Shown here one piece after another: positions 8,727 through 17,515 of a stretch of DNA of 64,000 bases. Under the pieces are notes generated by a model, which saw nothing but the letters and a program-made list of their open reading frames with translations, was not told the DNA's origin and made no database searches. The stretch covers positions 1-64,000 of the forward strand of contig NZ_FNYT01000008.1 in the NCBI RefSeq assembly GCF_900109135.1, read 5' to 3'. How positions within the stretch are numbered: the first letter of the stretch is position 1; the number at the start of each line of letters is the position of its first letter. This stretch comes from Trichococcus ilyis. Lineage in GTDB: Bacteria; Bacillota; Bacilli; Lactobacillales; Aerococcaceae. Position numbers and translations under genes: made by a program.

Positions 8727-11522
8727 TCATAAAATTCGTATTACTAGATTTTCAATTACCTTGTACCTTTGATAGTCATGTGATGAATCTGCTGCTCGAG
8801 GGTTGATATTTCCCGTATGGGTGTCTATTATCATCCATTCTCCTTGCGCATCTTCCGGACTAATAATATATTCCTCATTCATAGGAATCACTTCTTTGAA
8901 CCTGATGGGATTTTGATCCAGATAGGCCTTTTTTTCCTCCCCGGTATAGCGATCAGTATAAAAGAAGTATGCCCGAGCTTTATACTCTTCCTTATAGGGA
9001 TCGTATCCAATCCCTGAAAAACACAACTTTGATGTTGTAAATTTCTCTCCATTAGAAACAGCTGCTACACTTTGAACGAGTCTACGGCGGCTCTTTAAGA
9101 TAAATTCATCCCCATGAATAAGCTTGTCCTCAAACAGTATGTTCTTCTCATCATGCTCGCCAAAAAAGCTTGGCGAAGTGGTATACACTTGCACATGGTA
9201 TACATCAAAAGCCAATTCTAAGCTTGGATCGTAGAAAGGGAGCCGGATATTATCGTAGATTTTTCTGCTTTGACCTTGCTCATCCGTAATCTCCAAATAC
9301 AATTTTCTGCTCCCAATATATTCACCCGTCAAAGACAGTCCACCCATCAACTTATTCGGAGTAGCATATTTGCAATCCACATCCTCCAGTTGTTCTTCGT
9401 AATAAACCTGAAAAAGAGGATAGTCCCTATTACCCACCCTAAGACTGAATTCATGAACATCTGCTTGACGAGAGGATATGTACGGTTTTACATTGACTGA
9501 TGAAGTATCTCCTTGGCGTTTGATATTTAGTTTTTTAGTTTGATTCCCCATAGAGCACTGCATCTCATAAACTTGACCGGGAATATTGATGATCAACTCT
9601 TCCAATGGGCAACTTTCAAAATAATACTTTTTATCTAAAGATATTTTGCTGCGATCCGCCCTACTTTCAATCGAAATGAGCGGGATAGCGACTTCAATCC
9701 AAAATTGGCGCCCTTGCAGATTAAAAGATTGTCGATAATTCTTTGCCTTCATATCCACGTAATGATTGTTGTGAGGATTCAGAGTTATAGACAGATCTCT
9801 GCTTTCTAAAGAGCAAATCTGCGCTGAAGCTTCATCCACATAAAATTCTTTTTGAAACGCCCATTCCAGATCATTTATGATCACATAATTTTGTTCAAAT
9901 ACCGGCGCAAAATCGCCCTTTTTGCGAATCCCAATTTCTAATATTCTTTCACCTTGTCTCAAAAAAACACTGAAATCTAAAATGCACTGCGATCTGCCAG
10001 TGCCATCGCCTAAGGTTGATACCTCCCCCATATTAACTATCGCTTGTTCATCCAACAAAATCCCATTGACTGAAAAACGATATTTGTTAAGCGCACTATT
10101 TTGCGGGTAGGTAAAACTGAAGTAGGATGCGGACTTGACTGCTGCATATTCTTTGTTGTCTGATAATAGATGGGCTCCCTTATATTTTGTCGTGCTAGGA
10201 AAACCGTCCGGCTGAACTTTTGATGATGCTGACAGCAATACACCATCTATCCACATTTCTGAATCCTCATTAAAAATTACTTCATAACGGACGTAATCAT
10301 TTTTCCGATATGAATATTCGGATCTCATCCCTATTAGCTCTACTTCAGCACCTTCCTCTGTGATGATAAAGTATGTCTCGTCCTTCTTAATTTTGGAAGG
10401 TAAGAGTTGATCTCCTTTTGAATTAAATAGTAGAAAGTTATTAGACATAATGTTTTTGGATTCAAAAATAGGGACATTCCCTGAAGTGATTTTGTATGTA
10501 AGGTGGGGGTAAAACGCATCAAGGTGATATTGAGAAGGCAATGTTTTCCAAAAAAGGGCGCCTGGCATTGCATCTAATTCCTTTTTCCATAGCATTTTCT
10601 TATCATTGAAAAAAGTTATTTCAATGCTTTCCCCAATATCAGAGGGTAAAATTAACTGTTTAGGGATGGTCAGATATAGCTGTGCGCCAGTATACGTCTC
10701 CTCCAATTTAAAAAATGGTTTCTTATATTGTTTCTTTCCGCCACTTCTAGCAGGGGAACTTTTTTGAATTTCTAATTGGGTTCCGATTTCAGTAAGATGC
10801 TGCTCAAACAAATGATCGTAATAATCGTTTGATTTAAATGAAAGTGGTTCTTCTCTCATCAGTAGATCAAAATATAGAAAATATCGGTTTACTAAGCCCG
10901 CTACTCTACTCCCGTTAACGAGGAAAGCTTTTTTAAAGGATTTCGGCAATTGTTGGTTGGTCACCGTCATCTTTGATCCCCGGTACTCAGATACGATATC
11001 TTCATCATTTTGATAACTTGCGAATAGTTTATATAGATACTTAAGCAATTCCTTTACAATGTCATCGTTCACATCTTCCTCCAGATCCTTTATGTACAAA
11101 TCAAAAAGAACCTGAATAAATTTGTTGAATTGATGATTTGCAATGATGGAATGCATTTGAATAGTTTCTCTGTATAAAGTTTGTTGATTAGTTTTGTACA
11201 GGCGGAATCTATTTGCTTTACAGAATCCTTCAACATTTATTACACATTCGTTTCTTAATGACTGTACTTTATCAATACCAAAATACGAAGCCAGTTCTTC
11301 CCAGAATCTTTGACCTGAAAAATGATACATATTGAAACCTATAAGAGTCAGGGTGGTAAGTTGCCGCTTTTCTTGAATTTTAAATCGAGATGGATGCTGA
11401 ATCATTTCTCTAAAACCATCGGACAAATTGCTAAATTCTTCCGGAGTTATTGAAACTAATCCCAGAAGGGCCTTCTTCTCATATTTTTCAGTAATTTTAT
11501 TCACTCTATCCTGAAGCTGCAA
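8727..11522 (-). CDS. Large protein of unknown family, partner of the helicase (DruH position)
   Basis: About 930 residues and no domain I can name. Residues 1-250 are rich in predicted helices (for example NDDIVKELLKYLYKLFASY). From about 270 to the end the sequence alternates short beta-like strands and turns, suggesting tandem beta-sandwich modules. There is no signal peptide, membrane segment, nuclease motif or Walker motif. Translation seems to start at a TTG: GAGGTG lies 7 bases before the TTG at 11522, and another TTG at 11528 sits too close to it. The gene is 12 bp upstream of the DEAH helicase on the same strand, so they are surely one operon. In Druantia type III an uncharacterised large protein (DruH) precedes the helicase DruE, and this gene holds that position. 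I have no sequence match to confirm it. Confidence 0.75.
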   Translation of the reverse strand: MQLQDRVNKITEKYEKKALLGLVSITPEEFSNLSDGFREMIQHPSRFKIQEKRQLTTLTLIGFNMYHFSGQRFWEELASYFGIDKVQSLRNECVINVEGFCKANRFRLYKTNQQTLYRETIQMHSIIANHQFNKFIQVLFDLYIKDLEEDVNDDIVKELLKYLYKLFASYQNDEDIVSEYRGSKMTVTNQQLPKSFKKAFLVNGSRVAGLVNRYFLYFDLLMREEPLSFKSNDYYDHLFEQHLTEIGTQLEIQKSSPARSGGKKQYKKPFFKLEETYTGAQLYLTIPKQLILPSDIGESIEITFFNDKKMLWKKELDAMPGALFWKTLPSQYHLDAFYPHLTYKITSGNVPIFESKNIMSNNFLLFNSKGDQLLPSKIKKDETYFIITEEGAEVELIGMRSEYSYRKNDYVRYEVIFNEDSEMWIDGVLLSASSKVQPDGFPSTTKYKGAHLLSDNKEYAAVKSASYFSFTYPQNSALNKYRFSVNGILLDEQAIVNMGEVSTLGDGTGRSQCILDFSVFLRQGERILEIGIRKKGDFAPVFEQNYVIINDLEWAFQKEFYVDEASAQICSLESRDLSITLNPHNNHYVDMKAKNYRQSFNLQGRQFWIEVAIPLISIESRADRSKISLDKKYYFESCPLEELIINIPGQVYEMQCSMGNQTKKLNIKRQGDTSSVNVKPYISSRQADVHEFSLRVGNRDYPLFQVYYEEQLEDVDCKYATPNKLMGGLSLTGEYIGSRKLYLEITDEQGQSRKIYDNIRLPFYDPSLELAFDVYHVQVYTTSPSFFGEHDEKNILFEDKLIHGDEFILKSRRRLVQSVAAVSNGEKFTTSKLCFSGIGYDPYKEEYKARAYFFYTDRYTGEEKKAYLDQNPIRFKEVIPMNEEYIISPEDAQGEWMIIDTHTGNINPRAADSSHDYQRYKVIENLVIRIL

Positions 11523-11528
11523 TATCAA

Positions 11529-12077
11529 GCACCTCGCTTTAATATAAACTGTAAAATAGATATTCGAATTGTAAAGGCTTTCATTTGGTGGTGTAGATGA
11601 AAAAAAGGAATATTATTGTATGATAGTAATCAAATTTTCATATAAGAATATTATAACCCTACCTAGATGATATCGAAAGTATTTTTTAAATATATTGCGA
11701 TACTCTTTATTGTATCCACAAAAAGGCGGAAATAACTCCATAATCCGATTGTTCCGTCCGATTATAAAATTATCCCCGCACTCAGAATAACTATTCCTAT
11801 GTTTATGTTTGATACTCTTAAGACGCAGCCGATACCGTTTTACGCTGACTCCGACGAGGATGCTCGTCTGTATTTTGTGTTGTTCGGCGAATTCCGCGGA
11901 TTGCACTCTTCAATAGGTCAAGGTGCAGGAGATGTAGTCGACACCAGCGCTATAAAATTTTAGTGCAATACAAAAAAGATCAGGCAACCTCCTAAGAGAT
12001 CAACCTGATCTTTTTTCATTGTCATCATCTTAGAAATCATACAATTTTATCTCGAAAACGTCATCTTCACGAATGCT
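11529..12077. other. Gene-free stretch before the helicase operon
   Basis: AT-rich at first; the promoter of the two-gene operon should lie in 11530-11640, where TTTACA and TATATT-like boxes occur but no pair is convincing. A 97-codon minus-strand frame (11613-11906) has a basic composition and ends in hydrophobic residues, but lacks a ribosome site and any match I recognise. Around 11910-11960 a short plus-strand frame (ending GDVVDTSAIKF) may be the tail of a lost gene. Confidence 0.4.
11972..12016. terminator. Bidirectional terminator
   Basis: AAAAAAGATCAGG and CCTGATCTTTTTT flank a 19-base loop. A-tract and T-tract on both sides make it work in either direction. It separates the AT-rich island from the maltose locus. 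Confidence 0.75.
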
Positions 12078-12215
12078 CGAATTCCCGGGGAAGGAGCTGT
12101 CATCGGGAATTCGATTGCCGAAATGAACGGAATTCCCGGCGAAGATGTTTTCACCGGAAATTCAGCTTTCAATATGAGTCGGTTTCCCGATGAGGAAGCT
12201 GTCACCGGTAATTCG
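12078..12215. repeat. Triple-hairpin element, family E
   Basis: Three imperfect inverted repeats of GAATTCCCGG...CCGGGAATTC type begin at about 12078, 12129 and 12180, a period of 51 bp. The third is the most degraded. The spacing matches the other hairpin arrays of this window. It lies just after the stop codon of the LacI-type gene. Confidence 0.75.
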
Positions 12216-12239
12216 GCCGTCGAAATGAATAAATCCCAC

Positions 12240-13259
12240 TCAATCCTGCACCTGCATAACCGTCTCCCGCTCAATCACCTCATGCGGCACGATCATCTTC
12301 GGCAGCAGGGCGCTTGGTTCGTGGATGTGGCGGATCAGGAGGGCGGCGGCTTGTCGGGCCAGTTCCTGGACATGGATGTCGATTGTGGTCAGGAACGGGT
12401 GGGACAGGGTCGCAAAGACGGAGTTGTTAAAGCTGATCAGCGAGATGTCGTCCGGCACTTTGTACTTGTCCAGCTGCAGATATTGCAGGACGCGCAAGGC
12501 CAGGCGGTCATCGCCGACGACGAGTCCGGTCGGTTTGGTCTCTTCGAGGAACTCCTGGAAAGCCATGAAATCAGTCGGCGTTTCGAAATAGAGTTCCGGA
12601 TGGACGGTCAGTTTGGCGTCGCGCAAGGCATCGGAATAGCCTTTATAGCGTTCCTTATCGACGACTTGGGAAGGCGTCAGACCGACATAGCCAATCCGCT
12701 GGTGTCCATGCTGGATCAGGCAGTCGGCCGCCGATTTGCCGGACAGGCGGTTGTCGTTGTCGATGTAGATCGTCTCGTTCTCGTAGACATCCGGTTTCCC
12801 CAGCAGTGCGTATGGTATCTTCTCATCATGCAGGAACTTGCGGATCGGATCTTTCGCCTCCGAATACAACAGGATGAAGCCATCGACCAGTTTACGTTGA
12901 TGCATCAGGCGCACGCTGTCCTTCAGTTCCGCCATCGTTTTCCCGGTCGCCAGGGAGATCATGTATTTCTGTTCGTTGCAGACGACGCCGATTTCCTGGA
13001 TCATCTCGAGGAAGAGCGGATTCTGCGCAGGATTCCCCATCGTCCCCACCGGCAGGATCACGCCGATTGTTCGTGTGGACTTGTTGGCTAGGTTCTGGGC
13101 GGCGAAGTTGGGCGTATAGCCCAGTTTCTGCATCGCTTGGCGCACTTTCACTTTTGTGTTTTCGCTGATCAGCGGGCTGTCCTTCAACGTGCGCGAAACG
13201 GTTGAAGTCGCGACGCCGGCTTCTCTGGCGACATCTTTTATCGTAACGGTCATGGGCAT
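12240..13259 (-). CDS. malR: LacI-family maltose regulator
   Basis: A 339-residue repressor. Residues 4-60 are the LacI HTH with hinge (TIKDVAREAGVATSTVSRTL, then LGYTPNFAAQNLANKSTRTIGVILP); the remainder is the periplasmic-binding-like effector domain. It is last in the row malP-pgmB-galM-malR, the same order as in the enterococcal maltose locus. Candidate operators GCAAyCGrTTGC occur at the malP, malT, malE and neopullulanase promoters, so it probably represses both maltose and maltodextrin genes. An alternative start two codons in (13253) has an equally good spacing to GAGGAAA. The intergenic gap to galM is only about 30 bp, which argues for co-transcription. Confidence 0.88.
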   Translation of the reverse strand: MPMTVTIKDVAREAGVATSTVSRTLKDSPLISENTKVKVRQAMQKLGYTPNFAAQNLANKSTRTIGVILPVGTMGNPAQNPLFLEMIQEIGVVCNEQKYMISLATGKTMAELKDSVRLMHQRKLVDGFILLYSEAKDPIRKFLHDEKIPYALLGKPDVYENETIYIDNDNRLSGKSAADCLIQHGHQRIGYVGLTPSQVVDKERYKGYSDALRDAKLTVHPELYFETPTDFMAFQEFLEETKPTGLVVGDDRLALRVLQYLQLDKYKVPDDISLISFNNSVFATLSHPFLTTIDIHVQELARQAAALLIRHIHEPSALLPKMIVPHEVIERETVMQVQD

Positions 13260-13290
13260 TTTCCTCGGAGTTCATTTTTGTAACTCTAGA

Positions 13291-14304
13291 TTACCATTTA
13301 TAAGCGTACTTTTGAACCCTTGTCGTTAAAGTATTTGGCGCCAGGACGATATTGTCCCAGCCGGGATGGTGGATGGCGTCGGGCACCTCCTGCGCTTCGA
13401 TCGCCAAACCGAGCTGGCTCCGCATCGGACGGCCGTTCACAAGGTAAGGTTCGTCCATGCCGGTCGTCGAAAAAAGCACGATGCTGCTGCGGTTGCTGGA
13501 CAGCGCCATTTCCCGGCCGCTGCCCGCATCGCCGAGGACCAGCTGCGTTTGTTCGTCCGGGTGCATCAGGAACACGTCGTCAAAGCCTTCCGGCCGTCTT
13601 TGGATGGCATCGCCGATAAGGGTCGGTTCACGAAAATCGTACGCCGTTCCCGCCACGGCAAGCTTTTCTCCGGTCGGCAGCTTGTCGGCATCCAGCTCCA
13701 GCACTTCCTCGCAGGCCAGCTGCAAGGTGTGATCGGTGATCGGACGCTTGGCATCGCCGCTCAAGTTGAAATAGATATGGCTAGTCGGATTGAACAGCGT
13801 TTCTTCAGAGCTTTCGCCTGTCATCGTAATCGTCAGGCAGCCTTCCGCATCGAGGGAATAGCTGGTTTTCGCCTGCAGCCGGCCGGGATAGCCGACCGTT
13901 TCCGGCATCGAGTCCAAAGTGAAGGTGACGCTCACTGCTTCCGCCGTCGCTTCGGTCGTGAAGTCCCAGAACTGCTGGCCCCAACCGCGGCTGCCGCCGT
14001 GGATATGGTGCGCGCCGTTGTTCTGCTCCAACTGCACTTCGCCCCATCTGCCTCCAGCGATGCGGCCGGCGACCGGTCCAACGGTCGCGCCGAAGGAAGC
14101 CCGGTCGTTCCCGTAAGCTTCCGCATTGGCCAGGCCGAGGACGATGTTTTCGCTCTGGCCTTCCCGGTCCGGAACCAGCAAGCGGATCAGCCGGGCACCG
14201 TAGTTGATGCAGCTGACGGACATGCCGTTCGGCTGGCTCAAATCGATGCGCATGACTTGTTCCGTGCCGATGCTGCCCCATTCGCGGACAGTGATGCTAG
14301 CCAT
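13291..14304 (-). CDS. galM: Aldose 1-epimerase (mutarotase)
   Basis: A 337-residue cytosolic enzyme interconverting alpha and beta anomers of sugars. Here it would convert the beta-glucose 1-phosphate route's free glucose into the usable anomer. Motifs: FGATVGPVAGRIAGG, NNGAHHIHGG with the conserved histidine, NPTSHIYFNLSG with the catalytic histidine, and the DDVF and EAQEVPDAIHHPGW segments near the C-terminus, which carry the catalytic glutamate. The start at 14304 is inside the end of pgmB (8-base overlap, translational coupling), with GAGAAGG upstream. A longer reading with 68 extra codons overlaps pgmB and is rejected. Confidence 0.92.
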   Translation of the reverse strand: MASITVREWGSIGTEQVMRIDLSQPNGMSVSCINYGARLIRLLVPDREGQSENIVLGLANAEAYGNDRASFGATVGPVAGRIAGGRWGEVQLEQNNGAHHIHGGSRGWGQQFWDFTTEATAEAVSVTFTLDSMPETVGYPGRLQAKTSYSLDAEGCLTITMTGESSEETLFNPTSHIYFNLSGDAKRPITDHTLQLACEEVLELDADKLPTGEKLAVAGTAYDFREPTLIGDAIQRRPEGFDDVFLMHPDEQTQLVLGDAGSGREMALSSNRSSIVLFSTTGMDEPYLVNGRPMRSQLGLAIEAQEVPDAIHHPGWDNIVLAPNTLTTRVQKYAYKW

Positions 14305-14971
14305 TGGCCGTCGCCTTCTCCCAGGCATCGCGCAGGACAGCAAGCGACAATGCGCTCGTGTCCGCCAAGACACGGTCGGCTTGCGCCAGCACTTCGGCGT
14401 CGCCGATTGCGACCGCGGTGATGCCTGCCGCTTTGATGGCCTCCACGCCGGAAGCGGCATCTTCCACGCCGATGCACTCAGCCGGTTGCACACCCGCAAG
14501 TGCCGCACCGGCCAAGAAAATGTCCGGAGCGGGTTTGCCTGCAGCTACTGAAGCTGGATCGACGATGCCGTCGAAGTAGTCCTTGACCTGCAAAAGCTCC
14601 AAGATGCCCGGTGCGTTCTTGCTGGCGGAAGTCACGATCGCCTTCAGACCCACTTCGCGCAATTCTTCCAACAGCGGCAGGATCCCCGGCAGGATGTCCG
14701 CCGGTGTCATTTCTTGGATCAGTTCCAGATAATGGTCATTTTTCTTTGTGCAAAAAGCTTCTTTTTCAGCTGTGGAATATTTATCCGCCAAACCACCGAA
14801 TGCCAAGATGCGCTCCAGCGAATCCATCCGGCTGACGCCCTTCAGCTCTTCATTGAAGGCTTCGTCGACGGTGATACCCAACTCCGCGCCGAGATCACGC
14901 CAGGCCAAAAAATGGAACTTGGCGGTGTCGGTGATGACACCATCCAAGTCGAACAATACTGCTTTCAACAT
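14297..14971 (-). CDS. pgmB: Beta-phosphoglucomutase
   Basis: A 224-residue HAD-superfamily enzyme turning beta-glucose 1-phosphate into glucose 6-phosphate. The nucleophile and general acid are D8 and D10 in LFDLDGVITDT. The cap-domain GVSRMDSLERIL motif is typical of beta-PGM. HAD motif II is VTSAS, followed by the lysine in AAGKPAPDIF and by GVEDAASGVEAIKAAG. The start at 14971 has AAAGGAGAG upstream; nine upstream in-frame codons are rejected for lack of a ribosome site. It follows malP and overlaps galM, forming one operon that processes the product of maltose phosphorolysis. Confidence 0.95.
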   Translation of the reverse strand: MLKAVLFDLDGVITDTAKFHFLAWRDLGAELGITVDEAFNEELKGVSRMDSLERILAFGGLADKYSTAEKEAFCTKKNDHYLELIQEMTPADILPGILPLLEELREVGLKAIVTSASKNAPGILELLQVKDYFDGIVDPASVAAGKPAPDIFLAGAALAGVQPAECIGVEDAASGVEAIKAAGITAVAIGDAEVLAQADRVLADTSALSLAVLRDAWEKATANG

Positions 14972-14994
14972 TTCATTCTCTCCTTTGATGTCGC

Positions 14995-17271
14995 TCATGC
15001 GGACACGGTCTTTTTCAGTGCGACTTTGATTTCATCTTTCAGCTGCAGCGCTTCGTCATAGATGCGGACAGGCAACGCTTCGCCCTTCACCAAGGTCAGG
15101 CTGACGTGTTCTTCGCTCACTGCAATCAGGATCAAGCGACCGCGGTAGTTGATGTGGAATTGGTAGTGCGTCCAGTCTTTCGGCAAGAACGGCGCGAAGC
15201 TCAGACCGTCTTTGGCACGCATGCCGGCGAAGCCTTCCGCAATCGTCAACCAGCTGCCGGTCATCGAAGTGATGTGCAAACCGTCTTCGGTATCGTTGTT
15301 GTAATTGTCCAAATCCAGGCGGGCGGTGCGTTGGTACAGTTCCACAGCTTTTTCTTCCTTGTGCAGTTCGGCGGCAAGGATGGCGTGGATGCATGGTGAC
15401 AAGCTTGATTCATGCACAGTCATCGGCTCGTAGAAGTCGAAGTTGCGTTCTTTTTCTTCCAGCGTAAATTCGTCACCGAACAGGTAGATGCCTTGTAGCA
15501 CATCCGCTTGTTTGATGAAGCAGGAACGCAGGATTTTGTCCCATGACCATTTTTGGTTCAACGGCAGATCGGCCGGGTCCAAAGCGCTGACCGGTTTCAG
15601 ATCCTTGTCAAGGAAAGTGTCGTGCTGCACGAAAACTTGGCGCTCTTCATCGTACGGGAAGTACATGTTGTCGATGATGTCCTGCCATTTTGCTTTTTCG
15701 GCTGCGGTGATGCCCAGCGCTTCTGCGCGTTCCGGATATTTCTCCAGGCTTTCCAAAGTATAACGCAGCACCCAGACAGCCAAGCGGTTTGTGTACCAGT
15801 TGTTGTTGATGTTGTTTTCGTACTCGTTTGGTCCGGTCACGCCATGGATCATGTAGCATTGCTTGTTTTGTGAGAAGTGTACGCGGTCCGCCCAGAAACG
15901 GCTGACGGCGCTGAGCACTTCCAGCCCTTCTTCGGCCAGGTAGCTTTCATCGCCTGTATAGGCGGTGTAATTGTAGATTGCATAAGGAATCGCCCCGTTG
16001 CGGTGGATTTCCTCAAACGTGATTTCCCATTCATTGTGGCACTCCACGCCGGTGAAGGTAACCATCGGATACAACGCGCCCTTCAATCCTTGTTGCTTCG
16101 CATTATGGAAAGCGCCCGGCAATTGGTTGTGGCGGTATTTCAAAAGATTGCGGGTAACTTCCGGCTCGGTGACCGCCAAGTAGAATGGCACGCCGTAAGC
16201 TTCCGTATCCCAGTAGGTAGCGCCGCCGTATTTCTCGCCGGTGAAGCCTTTCGGTCCGATGTTCAGGCGCTCATCTTCCCCATAATAGGTGGAGAACAGC
16301 TGGAACAGGTTGAAACGGATCCCTTGTTGCGCTTCGTCGTCTCCGCCGATTTCAACATCCGCCAGTTCCCAACGTTTCGCCCACTGGTTCGCTTGCGTTG
16401 CTTCCAACTCCTCAAAGCTTTGGCCCGCTACTTTTGTGGCGTAGATTTCTTCAGCGGTTGCTGCCAGCTGATCCTTCGCATGATCGCGGCTCGTTGTCAG
16501 CGTCACGTATTTCTCTAATGAGAGGACTTGGCCTTTTTCGGTTTCCCCTTCGAACACTTGGGAGACGAACAGCTCTTTGCTGTTGGCGCCGGCAGACGTG
16601 AATCCTGTCACTTTGTGGTGCATCGTTGCAGCCACGCTGAAGCGTTCGATGCCGAAGTTGTTCGGGATCGTTTCGACGACCAAGGTATCATCCGTTTGTT
16701 CCACCCATTCCCAGAACATTTCTTCATAGTTGGCATCCTCGTTTTGGACATTCCCGTCCAGAGCGCTTTCGATACGGATCGCGGCCTTTTCTGAAGCTGT
16801 GATTTCCACTTTGATCGCGCAAAGTTCCTTGATGTCGATGCTAAGGAAACGCGTGAAATGGACGGTGATTTCTTTACCGTTCTTCACTACCGTAAAGAAG
16901 CGTTCCAAGCGGCCTTTTTGCATGTCCAACGTCAAGGCAAAATCTTTCAGCTCATCCTTATAAAGATCGACTTCTTCACCGTCCACAAAGAGATGCATAT
17001 AGATGAAATTCATCGCATTGATCACTTTGCCGAAATAGTCCGGATAGCCGTTTTTCCACCAGCCGACGCGGGTTTTGTCCGGATACCAGACGCCCGCCAG
17101 ATACGTACCTTGATGGTGGTCGCCCGAGTAAGCTTCCTCGAAATTGCCGCGCATGCCCATATAGCCGTTGCCGAGACTGGTCAAACTTTCCTGCAGGCGG
17201 CGGTTTTCTTTGTCTAATTGTTTGGTTGTCACTTTCCATGGATTGATCTCAAAAATTTGTTGCGTCATCAT
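14995..17271 (-). CDS. malP: Maltose phosphorylase, GH65
   Basis: A 758-residue cytosolic enzyme splitting maltose with inorganic phosphate into glucose and beta-glucose 1-phosphate. It has the full GH65 length: an N-terminal beta-sandwich, the (alpha/alpha)6 barrel and a C-terminal beta region. The catalytic acid glutamate is in [40 protein letters not shown] is the phosphate-binding stretch typical of phosphorylases as opposed to hydrolases. Two adjacent ATGs (17271, 17268) follow AAGGGGGAACC; the first is taken. It is transcribed divergently from malT, with a MalR-type operator sitting between its own -35 and -10 boxes. pgmB follows after about 23 bases. Confidence 0.95.
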   Translation of the reverse strand: MMTQQIFEINPWKVTTKQLDKENRRLQESLTSLGNGYMGMRGNFEEAYSGDHHQGTYLAGVWYPDKTRVGWWKNGYPDYFGKVINAMNFIYMHLFVDGEEVDLYKDELKDFALTLDMQKGRLERFFTVVKNGKEITVHFTRFLSIDIKELCAIKVEITASEKAAIRIESALDGNVQNEDANYEEMFWEWVEQTDDTLVVETIPNNFGIERFSVAATMHHKVTGFTSAGANSKELFVSQVFEGETEKGQVLSLEKYVTLTTSRDHAKDQLAATAEEIYATKVAGQSFEELEATQANQWAKRWELADVEIGGDDEAQQGIRFNLFQLFSTYYGEDERLNIGPKGFTGEKYGGATYWDTEAYGVPFYLAVTEPEVTRNLLKYRHNQLPGAFHNAKQQGLKGALYPMVTFTGVECHNEWEITFEEIHRNGAIPYAIYNYTAYTGDESYLAEEGLEVLSAVSRFWADRVHFSQNKQCYMIHGVTGPNEYENNINNNWYTNRLAVWVLRYTLESLEKYPERAEALGITAAEKAKWQDIIDNMYFPYDEERQVFVQHDTFLDKDLKPVSALDPADLPLNQKWSWDKILRSCFIKQADVLQGIYLFGDEFTLEEKERNFDFYEPMTVHESSLSPCIHAILAAELHKEEKAVELYQRTARLDLDNYNNDTEDGLHITSMTGSWLTIAEGFAGMRAKDGLSFAPFLPKDWTHYQFHINYRGRLILIAVSEEHVSLTLVKGEALPVRIYDEALQLKDEIKVALKKTVSA

Positions 17272-17300
17272 TGGTTCCCCCTTATTTGTTCTTCCCCCAT

Positions 17301-17329
17301 AGTTTACGTGCAATCGGTTGCATTGTCAA
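17301..17329 (-). promoter_or_regulatory. malP promoter with MalR-type operator in the spacer
   Basis: On the minus strand TTGACA (17324-17329) and TAAACT (17301-17306) are 17 bp apart. The spacer carries TGCAACCGATTGCA (about 17308-17322), an almost perfect palindrome of the kind bound by LacI-family maltose repressors. Binding would block polymerase directly. Confidence 0.8.
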
Positions 17330-17430
17330 TGCATAAGTTGCATTATTATTTCCGTCGGCTACTTTTCTTGGTTCGCCGCGCTTTCCTTCCTCTATGCACG
17401 AAAGTTCGATTTTATTCTGAAATAGAACGC

Positions 17431-17488
17431 TTGCATAATTTCTGGATATGGTCTATACTTCGAATCGTAAACATTGCAATCGATTGCA
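17431..17488 (+). promoter_or_regulatory. malT promoter and MalR-type operator
   Basis: TTGCAT (17431-17436) and TATACT (17454-17459) with a 17-bp spacer predict a start near 17466. The operator TTGCAATCGATTGCA (17474-17488) lies just downstream of the start, a roadblock position. Confidence 0.8.
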
Positions 17489-17515
17489 CCAATAAATTTT
17501 GAGAGGAGATTTAAA

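Noticed and set aside
3981-11522. DISARM system
   Set aside because: No methylase, DrmB-type separate DUF1998 protein or phospholipase D protein is present; only two genes form the operon.
12123-13091. 322-codon open frame on the plus strand
   Set aside because: It lies antisense to the LacI-type gene and has a composition typical of shadow frames in GC-rich genes (rich in Arg, Asp, Gln, His); no family resemblance.
13366-14421. 351-codon open frame on the plus strand
   Set aside because: Antisense to galM and pgmB, which are both complete and well supported.
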